This document shows, one piece after another, positions 1 to 5,799 of a stretch of DNA of 18,456 nucleotides; positions within the stretch are counted from its first letter, which is position 1; every line of letters starts with the position of its first letter. The translations under genes and the position numbers were made by a program. The stretch is from the NCBI GenBank assembly GCA_016296195.1, contig JAEDJU010000007.1:1-18456 (forward strand). Reading direction: 5' to 3'. This stretch comes from Candidatus Methanomethylophilaceae archaeon (GTDB taxonomy: Archaea > Thermoplasmatota > Thermoplasmata > Methanomassiliicoccales > Methanomethylophilaceae). The notes beneath the pieces were generated by a model. It did not search any database. It was given only the letters and a program-made list of their open reading frames with translations, and was not told where the DNA came from.

Positions 1-441
1 CCCGAGGACAAACTCGGCATAGTGGAGAGGATGGAGGCCGACAGGAACGTCTGCATGGTGGGCGACGGCATCAACGACGCCCCGTCTCTCAGGAGGGCGG
101 ACGTGGGTATCGCAATGGGAGGTGTCGGCAGCGACATGGCCATGGATGCCGCGGACATAGTGGTGGCCGACGATGACATCTCGAAGATACCGTCCATAGT
201 GAGGATGGGTCGCAGGACACTACTGACGATCAAGGTCGGCATAGCGTTCTCCCTCACCCTGAACACCATCGCCATGCTGTTGGCGGTCCTCGGACTGATG
301 GGACCCATAGCAGGGGCGTTGGTGCACAACATAGGTTCGGTGATCGTGATCATCGGTGCTGCCATGCTGATGAGGTACGACTGCTGGAACGGATCCGATG
401 ATGTCTGCAGGGGATGCCCTCCGACACCGGGATCCGCCTGA
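1..441 (+). CDS. Heavy-metal translocating P-type ATPase, C-terminal fragment (5' end outside window)
   Basis: This is the last 146 residues of a P1B-type cation pump, which would use ATP to move a transition metal across the cytoplasmic membrane. The reading frame is open from base 1, so the start lies outside the window. The hinge motif MVGDGINDAP of the phosphorylation domain is followed by the conserved ADVGIAMG and a final pair of membrane helices. The last helix carries HNIGS, where Zn/Cd pumps usually have a DxG motif and Co-type pumps HEGG, so the metal cannot be assigned. The tail after the last helix has three cysteines (C-x8-C-x2-C), which may bind metal. The stop is TGA at 439-441. 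The family call is secure; substrate specificity is not. Confidence 0.9.
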   Translation, partial: PEDKLGIVERMEADRNVCMVGDGINDAPSLRRADVGIAMGGVGSDMAMDAADIVVADDDISKIPSIVRMGRRTLLTIKVGIAFSLTLNTIAMLLAVLGLMGPIAGALVHNIGSVIVIIGAAMLMRYDCWNGSDDVCRGCPPTPGSA

Positions 442-475
442 TTCGTCAATCGACGAATTTCATGGTCGTCAATCG

Positions 476-482
476 TTATATA
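476..482 (+). promoter_or_regulatory. TATA box of the transporter gene
   Basis: TTATATA lies about 26 bp upstream of the ATG at 505. Archaeal initiation typically occurs about 25 bp from the TATA centre, so the mRNA is predicted to start at or very near the start codon (leaderless). No Shine-Dalgarno sequence precedes the ATG. Confidence 0.6.
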
Positions 483-504
483 CGAAATCAGTCATGGACA
501 TCCC

Positions 505-1062
505 ATGACCGACGAAGCAAAGCCGGCCAGGAAGGCCAATCCCGCACCCTTGGGACTCCTGGGGTTCGGGATGACCACAGTTCTGCTCTCCCTGCACAAC
601 GCGGGGATCACACAGTTGGACAATGTCACCCTCGCGATGGGGATCTTCTGCGGAGGTATCGCACAGATCATCGCGGGCATATTGGAATACCGCAACGGGA
701 ACACCTTCGGGATGACCGCCTTCACCCTGTACGGGGTGTTCTGGCTCGCACTCGTGGCGATAAAGACCGATGTGTTCGGATCCGGGTCGGGTGGGGACAC
801 CATGGGCGTGTTCTGCCTCCTGTGGGGCATCATGACCCTGTTCATGTTCCTTGGAACCCTCAGCGGGAGGAACTCACTCAAGTTCGTGTTCCTGACCCTG
901 ACGATCACCTTCTTCGTGCTGACCGCAGCGGACCTTATGGGGAACCACACCATCACGAACGTCGCAGGAGTGATCGGGATCGTCTGCGGACTGTCCGCCA
1001 TGTACACGGCATTCGCCGAGGTGTTGGCGGAACAGCACGGAAGGGAGATCCTGCCGTTCTGA
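505..1062 (+). CDS. GPR1/FUN34/YaaH (SatP/AceTr) family acetate or succinate transporter
   Basis: The 185-residue integral membrane protein belongs to the acetate uptake transporter family (AceTr). The family signature NPAPLGL is at residues 12-18, just before the first helix. GNTFGMTAFTLYG at 65-77 is the second conserved block, and the C-terminal HGREILPF matches the family ending. Six hydrophobic segments can be seen, the usual number. Members form oligomeric channels or carriers for acetate or succinate coupled to protons. In an archaeon that assimilates acetate this would feed carbon metabolism; that role is inferred. The start at 505 fits a leaderless transcript from the TATA box at 476-482. 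The gene stands alone between the ATPase and the tRNA-Glu. Confidence 0.9.
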   Translation: MTDEAKPARKANPAPLGLLGFGMTTVLLSLHNAGITQLDNVTLAMGIFCGGIAQIIAGILEYRNGNTFGMTAFTLYGVFWLALVAIKTDVFGSGSGGDTMGVFCLLWGIMTLFMFLGTLSGRNSLKFVFLTLTITFFVLTAADLMGNHTITNVAGVIGIVCGLSAMYTAFAEVLAEQHGREILPF

Positions 1063-1086
1063 CGGACTTGAGAAACTACTTCCCCC

Positions 1087-1096
1087 TAACTTTTTC
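1087..1096 (+). terminator. Possible oligo-T terminator of the transporter gene
   Basis: A T-rich stretch ending in five Ts lies about 30 bp after the transporter stop. Archaeal RNA polymerase can terminate at short T runs without a hairpin. No stem is visible, so support is weak. Confidence 0.3.
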
Positions 1097-1106
1097 CACC
1101 ATGATG

Positions 1107-1279
1107 ATGCCTCCGGCCACCAGATTCACATCGGATGACAGAACGACAGAGAACACAGGACAGAGAACTGTGACAAATTGGAAGATGTGTAGAAGATATG
1201 AGTGCTCCCGACGGGATTTGAACCCGTGTCGAAGCCTCGAGAGGGCTTCATGATTGGCCGCTACACTACAGGAGCAACA
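1107..1279. repeat. Left copy of 173-bp direct repeat (tRNA-Glu plus 3' flank)
   Basis: This stretch matches 2048-2220 at a constant offset of 941 bp, with two mismatches (1126 and 1159). It contains the entire tRNA-Glu gene, four bases on its 5' side and 96 bp of its 3' flank. The flank includes iterated ACAGA/AGAGAAC-type motifs. Identity stops immediately on the promoter side of the tRNA. Confidence 0.95.
1203..1275 (-). tRNA. tRNA-Glu (anticodon CTC), copy 1
   Basis: Read on the minus strand this is a full cloverleaf. The acceptor GCTCCTG pairs with CGGGAGC, with discriminator A. The anticodon stem AAGCC/GGCTT holds loop CTCTCGA, giving anticodon CTC (reads GAG). The T arm is ACGGG-TTCAAAT-CCCGT. 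CCA is not encoded. A TATA-like element lies about 29 bp upstream at 1301-1310. The gene is identical to the copy at 2144-2216. Confidence 0.95.
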
Positions 1280-1300
1280 TTGACACCGATAGATATCACA

Positions 1301-1310
1301 TATTTTAATA
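1301..1310 (-). promoter_or_regulatory. TATA box of tRNA-Glu copy 1
   Basis: An A/T-only stretch (TATTTTAATA on the plus strand) is centred about 30 bp upstream of the tRNA 5' end, the expected archaeal spacing. It is unrelated in sequence to the promoter of copy 2. Confidence 0.5.
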
Positions 1311-1395
1311 TTTCGGCAATTGCCCACCATTCTTCACAGACACCCAGTTAAATCCCAAAAACAGAGAAAATGCAAGAATTGCTAGAACTCCTTCC

Positions 1396-1536
1396 ATGTA
1401 CAATATCGGGGGCGGATTCCAACCTGAAGTCGAAGCTGAGAGGATGATCACAGAATGTGATTCCAATCCATCCGCCGTGATGTATCTAGTGTACAGGAGG
1501 ATTGTCAGGGAGAGAAGCTTGGATTTCCTAAGATGA
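1396..1536 (+). CDS. Possible small protein, 46 residues, function unknown
   Basis: An open frame starts MYNIGGGFQPEVEAERMI and ends in an Arg-rich segment (YRRIVRERSLDFLR) before TGA. The acidic N-terminal half and basic C-terminal half, without low complexity, look protein-like. There is no convincing Shine-Dalgarno sequence, and the nearest TATA-like element (TTAAAT, near 1348) is about 47 bp upstream. It is the most plausible frame between the two tRNA-Glu copies. It could equally be a remnant of a longer gene or a chance frame. I do not recognise a family. Confidence 0.25.
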   Translation: MYNIGGGFQPEVEAERMITECDSNPSAVMYLVYRRIVRERSLDFLR

Positions 1537-1548
1537 GGATGAAAAGTC

Positions 1549-1561
1549 TTATCTATAATAA
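1549..1561 (+). promoter_or_regulatory. TATA-like element before the hairpin-rich block
   Basis: The A/T-rich run TTATCTATAATAA is centred about 25 bp before the G at 1581, where the GC-rich structured block begins. The spacing fits an archaeal promoter for an RNA starting near 1581. Confidence 0.4.
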
Positions 1562-1580
1562 AACCAATATTGTATCTGCA

Positions 1581-1826
1581 GGATGTGATGACGGACCGTC
1601 CATACGGAACGGCCCGGACCCGTCCGAGTGGGTCAGTCTCCGTCAGACCTTTATGGCCAGACGATGACGATCACTGATCCCTCGCGGGTTACAATGATCG
1701 TCACGAACCGCGGGCTACAATCGCGGCGGATGGTAATAACCATCAGGTTCTCACCTCCTGCCGGGATGGTTCCCGCACCGCGTGGCTCGTACCCACATGG
1801 TGCGGGTATTCCCACCTAACGGCGTA
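1581..1826 (+). ncRNA. Candidate structured non-coding RNA (no known family recognised)
   Basis: A GC-rich island of about 245 bp sits in an otherwise AT-rich, gene-poor gap and is dense in perfect inverted repeats. GACGGA (1590-1595) pairs with TCCGTC near 1639-1644 and encloses two smaller hairpins. TGACGATCA (1665-1673) pairs with TGATCGTCA (1695-1703). CCGCG/CGCGG follows at about 1708-1726. GATGGT-AATA-ACCATC is at 1729-1744, AGGT-TCTC-ACCT at 1745-1756, and CCCGCACC/GGTGCGGG at 1772-1779 and 1799-1806. Several arms have alternative partners, for example ACCATC with the second GATGGT at 1765-1770. A TATA-like element is correctly placed upstream and T-rich sequence follows at about 1837-1850. 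No SRP RNA or RNase P core motif is seen. Strand and ends are inferred from the TATA position. Confidence 0.35.
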
Positions 1827-2047
1827 ATTGTATACACACTTTCTTGTATATTACAACTTCGGTATTGTTGCATATATGCAGCGGAATCTGTTGATCATCC
1901 GAACACCTCTCATGAAGAAGATGTACTGGAGCTTCAAAGGAACATGTGCATTCCGAACGTCATTAAATGTCTCATATCGGAAGGACAGTCGACAGAAACC
2001 ATGGATACAAGATGAAATGGCCACAGGAACAGAACACTTCGGGAATC
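1827..2047. other. Gene-poor spacer, no supported feature
   Basis: AT-rich sequence lies between the hairpin block and the second repeat copy. Two overlapping plus-strand frames run through it. Neither has a credible start and ribosome-binding site, and neither resembles a known family. A decayed gene is possible but cannot be shown. Confidence 0.5.
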
Positions 2048-2220
2048 ATGCCTCCGGCCACCAGATCCACATCGGATGACAGAACGACAGAGAACACAGA
2101 ACAGAGAACTGTGACAAATTGGAAGATGTGTAGAAGATATGAGTGCTCCCGACGGGATTTGAACCCGTGTCGAAGCCTCGAGAGGGCTTCATGATTGGCC
2201 GCTACACTACAGGAGCAACA
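2048..2220. repeat. Right copy of 173-bp direct repeat (tRNA-Glu plus 3' flank)
   Basis: This copy matches 1107-1279 except for two bases (2067 and 2100). Both copies have the same orientation, so homologous recombination between them would delete 941 bp, removing the hairpin-rich block and one tRNA. Confidence 0.95.
2144..2216 (-). tRNA. tRNA-Glu (anticodon CTC), copy 2
   Basis: The sequence is identical to the gene at 1203-1275: same acceptor stem, CTC anticodon and T arm, with no encoded CCA. It has a different promoter, with a TATA box at 2241-2250 about 29 bp upstream. Confidence 0.95.
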
Positions 2221-2240
2221 AAATCCCCCAAGACAAGGAT

Positions 2241-2250
2241 GTTTATAATA
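2241..2250 (-). promoter_or_regulatory. TATA box of tRNA-Glu copy 2
   Basis: GTTTATAATA on the plus strand (TATTATAAAC in the sense of the tRNA) is centred about 29 bp upstream of the tRNA 5' end. Confidence 0.6.
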
Positions 2251-2251
2251 C

Positions 2252-2284
2252 TTTCGATATCTTTTTTGTATATCGATATCGAAA
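2252..2284. repeat. 10-bp perfect inverted repeat between nadE and tRNA-Glu copy 2
   Basis: TTTCGATATC (2252-2261) and GATATCGAAA (2275-2284) are perfect inverted arms around a 13-bp AT-rich spacer. They lie just upstream of the tRNA TATA box and downstream of the nadE T tracts. This could be an operator-like site or part of the nadE termination region. Confidence 0.5.
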
Positions 2285-2326
2285 ACCGTCAAAAATCACG
2301 AAAAACGAAGAAAAAGTAAGAAGTTT
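2284..2326 (-). terminator. Multi-oligo-T terminator of nadE
   Basis: In the direction of nadE transcription, four T-rich runs (TTTTT three times, TTTT once) are spaced about 10 nt apart, starting roughly 15-20 bp after the stop. Serial T tracts without a hairpin are typical of archaeal terminators. Confidence 0.6.
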
Positions 2327-2340
2327 CGCAGACTCCTATA

Positions 2341-3126
2341 TCAGAAGTCACTGGGCCTGATGGCCGGGAGCCTCTTGTGCTCCATGGACCCGACCTGCTC
2401 ACGGATGTGTGCGATCTGGTCCTTCGGAAGCCCGGTATCCGCCGAGATCTGCGCATCGGACCTGTCCTGTTCCATATCATACAGGATGGAATCCAGGTCC
2501 GCATAGGTGATGCCCATGTCGGACTCGTCGGTCTGTCCCTCCCACAGTCCCGCGGACGGGGGCTTAGCGATGACCTCCTCTGGGATGCCGATGATCCTGG
2601 CGATCTGTCTGACCTCGGTCTTGTACATGTTCGCCAAGGGGGTCATGTCGCATGCACCGTCACCGAACTTGGTGAAGTATCCCATCATGAGCTCGCTCTG
2701 GTTCGATGTTCCCACGACAAGGGAGTTTCTCTTCTTCGCAAGATTATACAGAACGATCATCCTGCACCTTGCTGAGATGTTACCCCTCTCGAGAGGTGTC
2801 TCCTTACCGGAGAGAAGGACAGCTGCGAGGGCATCGACAGCGGGCTGGATGTCCACGACCTTGTACTCTGTGCCCCACATGGTGCTCATCTCCTTGGTGA
2901 TCTTGTAATCGTCAGCGGGTGTCACGCGGGAGGGCATGAAGACGTTCAGGACCTTCTCGGGTCCGAGGGCCTCGACACAGAGCTTGGTGACAACGGCGGA
3001 ATCGATCCCTCCGCTGAGTCCGATCACAACTCCGTCACTGTGGGCGTCCCTTACGGTCGTCCTGATGAAGCCTATGAGCGATTCCACGTCTTCCGCGGTT
3101 ATGTTGGGGATCTTTACGCCTGCCAT
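2341..3126 (-). CDS. nadE: NAD+ synthetase, NH3-dependent type
   Basis: The 261-residue enzyme adenylates nicotinic acid adenine dinucleotide and amidates it to NAD+, the last step of NAD synthesis. The ATP pyrophosphatase loop SGGIDS is at residues 38-43. Further family blocks are VGTSNQSE, GYFTKFGDGACDMTPLANMYKTEVRQIA and KPPSAGLW. The length matches single-domain ammonia-using enzymes, and no glutaminase domain is fused. The frame continues open upstream, but the start at 3126 (MAGVKIP) is preferred: family alignment begins there, and a TATA box at 3151-3158 sits 28 bp away, giving a leaderless mRNA. The divergent neighbour is a nitrilase-family amidohydrolase, the fold used as the glutaminase domain in two-domain NAD+ synthetases. 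Confidence 0.95.
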   Translation of the reverse strand: MAGVKIPNITAEDVESLIGFIRTTVRDAHSDGVVIGLSGGIDSAVVTKLCVEALGPEKVLNVFMPSRVTPADDYKITKEMSTMWGTEYKVVDIQPAVDALAAVLLSGKETPLERGNISARCRMIVLYNLAKKRNSLVVGTSNQSELMMGYFTKFGDGACDMTPLANMYKTEVRQIARIIGIPEEVIAKPPSAGLWEGQTDESDMGITYADLDSILYDMEQDRSDAQISADTGLPKDQIAHIREQVGSMEHKRLPAIRPSDF

Positions 3127-3150
3127 TGTACGGTAATCCGAAGGCGCGGA

Positions 3151-3158
3151 TTTTAAAC
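3151..3158. promoter_or_regulatory. Shared symmetric TATA box for nadE and the nitrilase gene
   Basis: The palindrome TTTAAA (3152-3157) is the only strong TATA candidate in the 55-bp gap. Its centre is about 28 bp from the nadE ATG (minus) and about 28 bp from the nitrilase ATG (plus). One element could therefore direct leaderless transcription both ways. Confidence 0.55.
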
Positions 3159-3181
3159 ATTCCCCGAACCTTCCGGCGGTC

Positions 3182-3949
3182 ATGAAGGTCCGTGTGGCCC
3201 TGTGCCAGTTCATGCCCGATGTGGGGGATGTGGAATCGAACGGAGAAAGGATGATTTCGTGTCTGAGGTCAGATGATGCGGACGTGTACATCTTCCCGGA
3301 GCTCTTCCTCACCGGTTACGGGGCCGACTGCTCCGTCCTGAAGGATGAGGTGCAGGCCATGGTACGCACGATCTCGGAGGAATGCAGGGGAACGGACACC
3401 GCTGCCGTGTTCGGATCACCCAGGTACACCGATGACGGTGTGATGAACAGCCTGGCCTTCCTCTCCCCGGATGGTGACGTCTGGTACGACAAAGCACACC
3501 TGGCACGCTTCGGGGTTTACGCGGAGAACGAGTTCACAGAAGGACAGTCACCGGCGATCGGACTCTACCACGGGATCGGGTTCGGCATGTGCGTCTGCTA
3601 CGACATCTTCTTCCCGGAGATCCTCCACGGCTGCTCGCTCAGAGGTGCATCCGTGAACATCTGCGTCGCGGCATCCGCCGTCCAATCCAAACCGTTCCTG
3701 GACAAGGTGATATCCGCCAGGGCACTGGAGAACGTCACATACCTGGCATACGTGAACAACACCGGACCCCTGAACGGACTCGAGATGCACGGATGCTCCA
3801 GGGGACTGGACCCGTTCGGGGATGTGATCGCGGAATGCGGGACATCGGAGTGTGTCTCGGTGTTCACCGTGGACACGGAGGAACTGGAGAGGGCGCGGGG
3901 GATCAGGAGGCATCTGACCGATTTCCGCTCCGATATCCTGTGGTTGTGA
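3182..3949 (+). CDS. Carbon-nitrogen hydrolase (nitrilase superfamily amidase)
   Basis: The 255-residue cytoplasmic amidohydrolase has the complete Glu-Lys-Cys triad of the family: E40 in FPELFLTGY, K104 in YDKAHLARFG and C139 in CVCYDIFFPE. Length and architecture are those of a single-domain member. The substrate cannot be read from sequence; relatives hydrolyse omega-amides, N-carbamoyl compounds or glutamine. Its divergent position beside an ammonia-dependent nadE, with a common promoter element, suggests it could supply ammonia from glutamine. That is inference. The ATG at 3182 fits a leaderless transcript from 3151-3158. The gene ends TGA at 3947-3949, 63 bp before tRNA-Ser. Confidence 0.88.
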   Translation: MKVRVALCQFMPDVGDVESNGERMISCLRSDDADVYIFPELFLTGYGADCSVLKDEVQAMVRTISEECRGTDTAAVFGSPRYTDDGVMNSLAFLSPDGDVWYDKAHLARFGVYAENEFTEGQSPAIGLYHGIGFGMCVCYDIFFPEILHGCSLRGASVNICVAASAVQSKPFLDKVISARALENVTYLAYVNNTGPLNGLEMHGCSRGLDPFGDVIAECGTSECVSVFTVDTEELERARGIRRHLTDFRSDILWL

Positions 3950-3979
3950 GGAGCAATCTACATAAACATAGACAAATCG

Positions 3980-3986
3980 TTAAATA
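3980..3986 (+). promoter_or_regulatory. TATA box of tRNA-Ser
   Basis: TTAAATA is centred 30 bp upstream of the tRNA 5' end at 4013. Confidence 0.6.
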
Positions 3987-4012
3987 CGAGTATCCAATGC
4001 CTGTGTTACGAA

Positions 4013-4096
4013 GCCGAGATGGCCCAGCCCGGTAAGGCGCGAGCCTGGAAAGCTCGTGGGAACTTTCCCTCGGGAGTTCAAATCTCCCTCTCGGCG
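4013..4096 (+). tRNA. tRNA-Ser (anticodon GGA)
   Basis: The acceptor GCCGAGA pairs with TCTCGGC, with discriminator G. The anticodon stem CGAGC/GCTCG holds loop CTGGAAA, giving anticodon GGA. A long variable arm (TGGGAACTTTCCC region) is the class II hallmark of tRNA-Ser. The T arm is GGGAG-TTCAAAT-CTCCC. CCA is encoded directly after, at 4097-4099. Confidence 0.96.
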
Positions 4097-4225
4097 CCAT
4101 TATTCCTTCTATCACCCGTCTCCTGTATCATCGTTCCCGCATCGCATCCCATCTGGAACATCGGATTGTTCGTTTGTACACCCGGAAGGTGTTTGACATC
4201 CACTTTGTCTAGTCGGATCCGTTCT

Positions 4226-4297
4226 TTTTATAAAGCGCGTGCGTGCGCGACCTTATTATATAACATGGGGAGATAACCCGCCCCATCGGTGCGCACC
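4226..4297 (+). promoter_or_regulatory. Complex promoter/leader of the hom-cimA operon
   Basis: Two TATA-like boxes occur: TTTTATAAA (about 4227-4234) and TTATATAA (about 4255-4263). Between them is a GC-rich alternating tract (4235-4249). Downstream are an inverted repeat, ATGGGG (4265-4270) with CCCCAT (4281-4286), and a 10-bp perfect palindrome GGTGCGCACC (4288-4297) abutting the ATG. The palindrome contains the GGTG that would serve as ribosome-binding site. The two promoters would give leaders of roughly 15 and 40 nt. The symmetric sites suggest an operator; no cognate regulator is known. Confidence 0.5.
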
Positions 4298-4792
4298 ATG
4301 ATAGTGAACGCAGAACTATACGTCAAGGACCTCCCCGGCCAGCTCGTAGGATCCCTGGAACCCATATCCCTCGTGGACGGCAACATCATGGGAGTGGTCC
4401 ACAACCGTGAGCAGATCGTCAACCACAGGATCTGCATCAACGTGACATTCGAGGTCGAGGACTCCGCACAGCTGGAGAAGCTCAAGGAGATCTGGAAATC
4501 CAAGGACATGATCATCTCCAGGATGGGTTCCGTCTACCAGACGTACACCATGGAGTACATGCTCATCGGAGAGTTCGATGCAAACTACCTCGAGGGACTC
4601 ATCAACGAGGCATCGGAGATCATCACCATGGATTCCATGGACATGAGATACTCCTCCAAGACCACCACCTCATCCAAGCGCACCGGGATGATCGCGGTGA
4701 AGACACGCAGCGAGGAGGACCTCGACAGGATGGACAGCTTCCTGAGCGAGAAGTGCAAGCAATCCAACATCACATACGTGAGGGGTGTCTGA
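4298..4792 (+). CDS. ACT-domain amino-acid-binding regulatory protein
   Basis: The 164-residue protein begins MIVNAELYVKDLPGQLVGSLEPIS, an ACT-type fold start (beta strand, then a DxPGqL turn). A second, weaker alpha/beta repeat covers about residues 83-164. Stand-alone ACT proteins just upstream of homoserine dehydrogenase are known in methanogenic archaea, and the dehydrogenase here lacks its own ACT tail. An allosteric partner sensing threonine or another aspartate-family amino acid is therefore a reasonable inference. A GTG codon at 4289 is an alternative start. The ATG at 4298 is preferred because GGTG at 4288-4291 lies 6 nt upstream as ribosome-binding site. It ends in the junction TGAGATG with hom. 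Confidence 0.8.
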   Translation: MIVNAELYVKDLPGQLVGSLEPISLVDGNIMGVVHNREQIVNHRICINVTFEVEDSAQLEKLKEIWKSKDMIISRMGSVYQTYTMEYMLIGEFDANYLEGLINEASEIITMDSMDMRYSSKTTTSSKRTGMIAVKTRSEEDLDRMDSFLSEKCKQSNITYVRGV

Positions 4793-4793
4793 G

Positions 4794-5798
4794 ATGAGGG
4801 TCTTCATCTGCGGATTCGGAACCGTCGGACAGGGATTCGCCGAGGTCGTCGCCAGGAAGCAGCAGTACTTCGTCGACAAGTTCGGACAGGACGTCAGGAT
4901 CGTCGGAGTCATGGACTCGAAATCATACACCGTGGACCCCGAGGGCATCGACCCCCTCGAACTAGTCTCCAGGAAACAGACCACACGCAGGGTCGGGGAT
5001 GAGACATACACGGTCTCCACCGAGGTCCTGGACAAGGTCGACTACGATGTCCTGGTGGAGGTCAGCCCCACCGATGTCAAGACCGGAGGCGTCGGACTCA
5101 TCAACATACGCCACGCCCTCTCCAACGGGAAGGATGTCATCACCGTCAACAAGGGCCCCCTCGCACTGAAGTTCAGGGAGCTCATCGACCTGGCCAAGGC
5201 CAACAGGTGCAAGTTCAGGTTCGAGGGTTCCGTGGGAGGGGCGATGCCCATCATCAACCTCTGCCGCGAGAGCCTCGCCGGTGAGAACATCAAATCCATC
5301 AGGGGTATCTTCAACGGTACCTGCAACTTCATCCTCAGCAAGATGGACAAGGGACAGCCATTCGAGCAGGCCCTGAAGGAGGCACAGCAGATGGGATACG
5401 CCGAGACTGACCCCACCAACGACATCGAGGGTTACGACAGCGCATGCAAGGTCGTCATCCTAGCCAACTCCATCTTCGGAAAGGATGTCACCTTCGACGA
5501 CGTCCAGATCACAGGCATCACCTCGATCACCGAGGAGGCCATCGCACTGGCTGCATCACGCAACATGGTCATCAGGCTCATCGGAGAGGTCTCCGAGAAC
5601 AAGCTGGAGGTCAGCCCCAGGCTGATACCCAAGGGACACCCCCTGGGAATCTCCGGAACCCTGAACACGGCCCAGATCCTCACCGACCTGGCCGGACCCA
5701 TCACCGTCTCCGGACGCGGAGCGGGACGTCTCGAGACCGCATCCGCGGTCCTCAGCGACCTCATCGCCATCATGGACGAGAGGAGAAGAGAGGCGTGA
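4794..5798 (+). CDS. hom: Homoserine dehydrogenase
   Basis: The 334-residue enzyme reduces aspartate semialdehyde to homoserine with NAD(P)H, feeding threonine and methionine synthesis. The N-terminal Rossmann motif GFGTVG is at residues 7-12. VITVNKGPLA and the catalytic region GIFNGTCNFILSKM then YAETDPTNDIEGYDSACK follow, and GAGRLETASAVLSDL ends the family core. There is no C-terminal ACT domain, unlike many bacterial enzymes; the upstream ACT protein may supply it. The ATG at 4794 has GGGGTG 6 nt upstream. A GTG at 4785 is less likely. The upstream gene's stop and this ATG share TGAGATG, and the same junction recurs at cimA, so translation is coupled. Confidence 0.95.
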   Translation: MRVFICGFGTVGQGFAEVVARKQQYFVDKFGQDVRIVGVMDSKSYTVDPEGIDPLELVSRKQTTRRVGDETYTVSTEVLDKVDYDVLVEVSPTDVKTGGVGLINIRHALSNGKDVITVNKGPLALKFRELIDLAKANRCKFRFEGSVGGAMPIINLCRESLAGENIKSIRGIFNGTCNFILSKMDKGQPFEQALKEAQQMGYAETDPTNDIEGYDSACKVVILANSIFGKDVTFDDVQITGITSITEEAIALAASRNMVIRLIGEVSENKLEVSPRLIPKGHPLGISGTLNTAQILTDLAGPITVSGRGAGRLETASAVLSDLIAIMDERRREA

Positions 5799-5799
5799 G

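Noticed and set aside
414..1253. Long plus-strand frame overlapping the transporter and tRNA
   Set aside because: It is an Arg/Asp/His-rich shadow frame of the transporter gene and runs through the tRNA-Glu.
1581..1826. SRP RNA, RNase P RNA or an ordinary C/D sRNA at the hairpin block
   Set aside because: The SRP helix-8 and RNase P core motifs are absent. GTGATGA at 1586 looks like a C box, but no CTGA lies at guide distance.
1628..2079. Overlapping plus-strand reading frames of 63-83 codons
   Set aside because: They cross the hairpin repeats or lack a start with a ribosome-binding site, and they resemble no family.
1203..2216. Integrated mobile element with tRNA-Glu att sites
   Set aside because: No integrase or other element gene lies between the copies, and the repeat covers a full tRNA plus trailer rather than a 3' tRNA fragment. 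Kept only as one explanation of the duplication.
3127..3312. 62-residue N-terminal extension of nadE
   Set aside because: It would run through the promoter and the start of the divergent nitrilase gene. Family homology starts at 3126.
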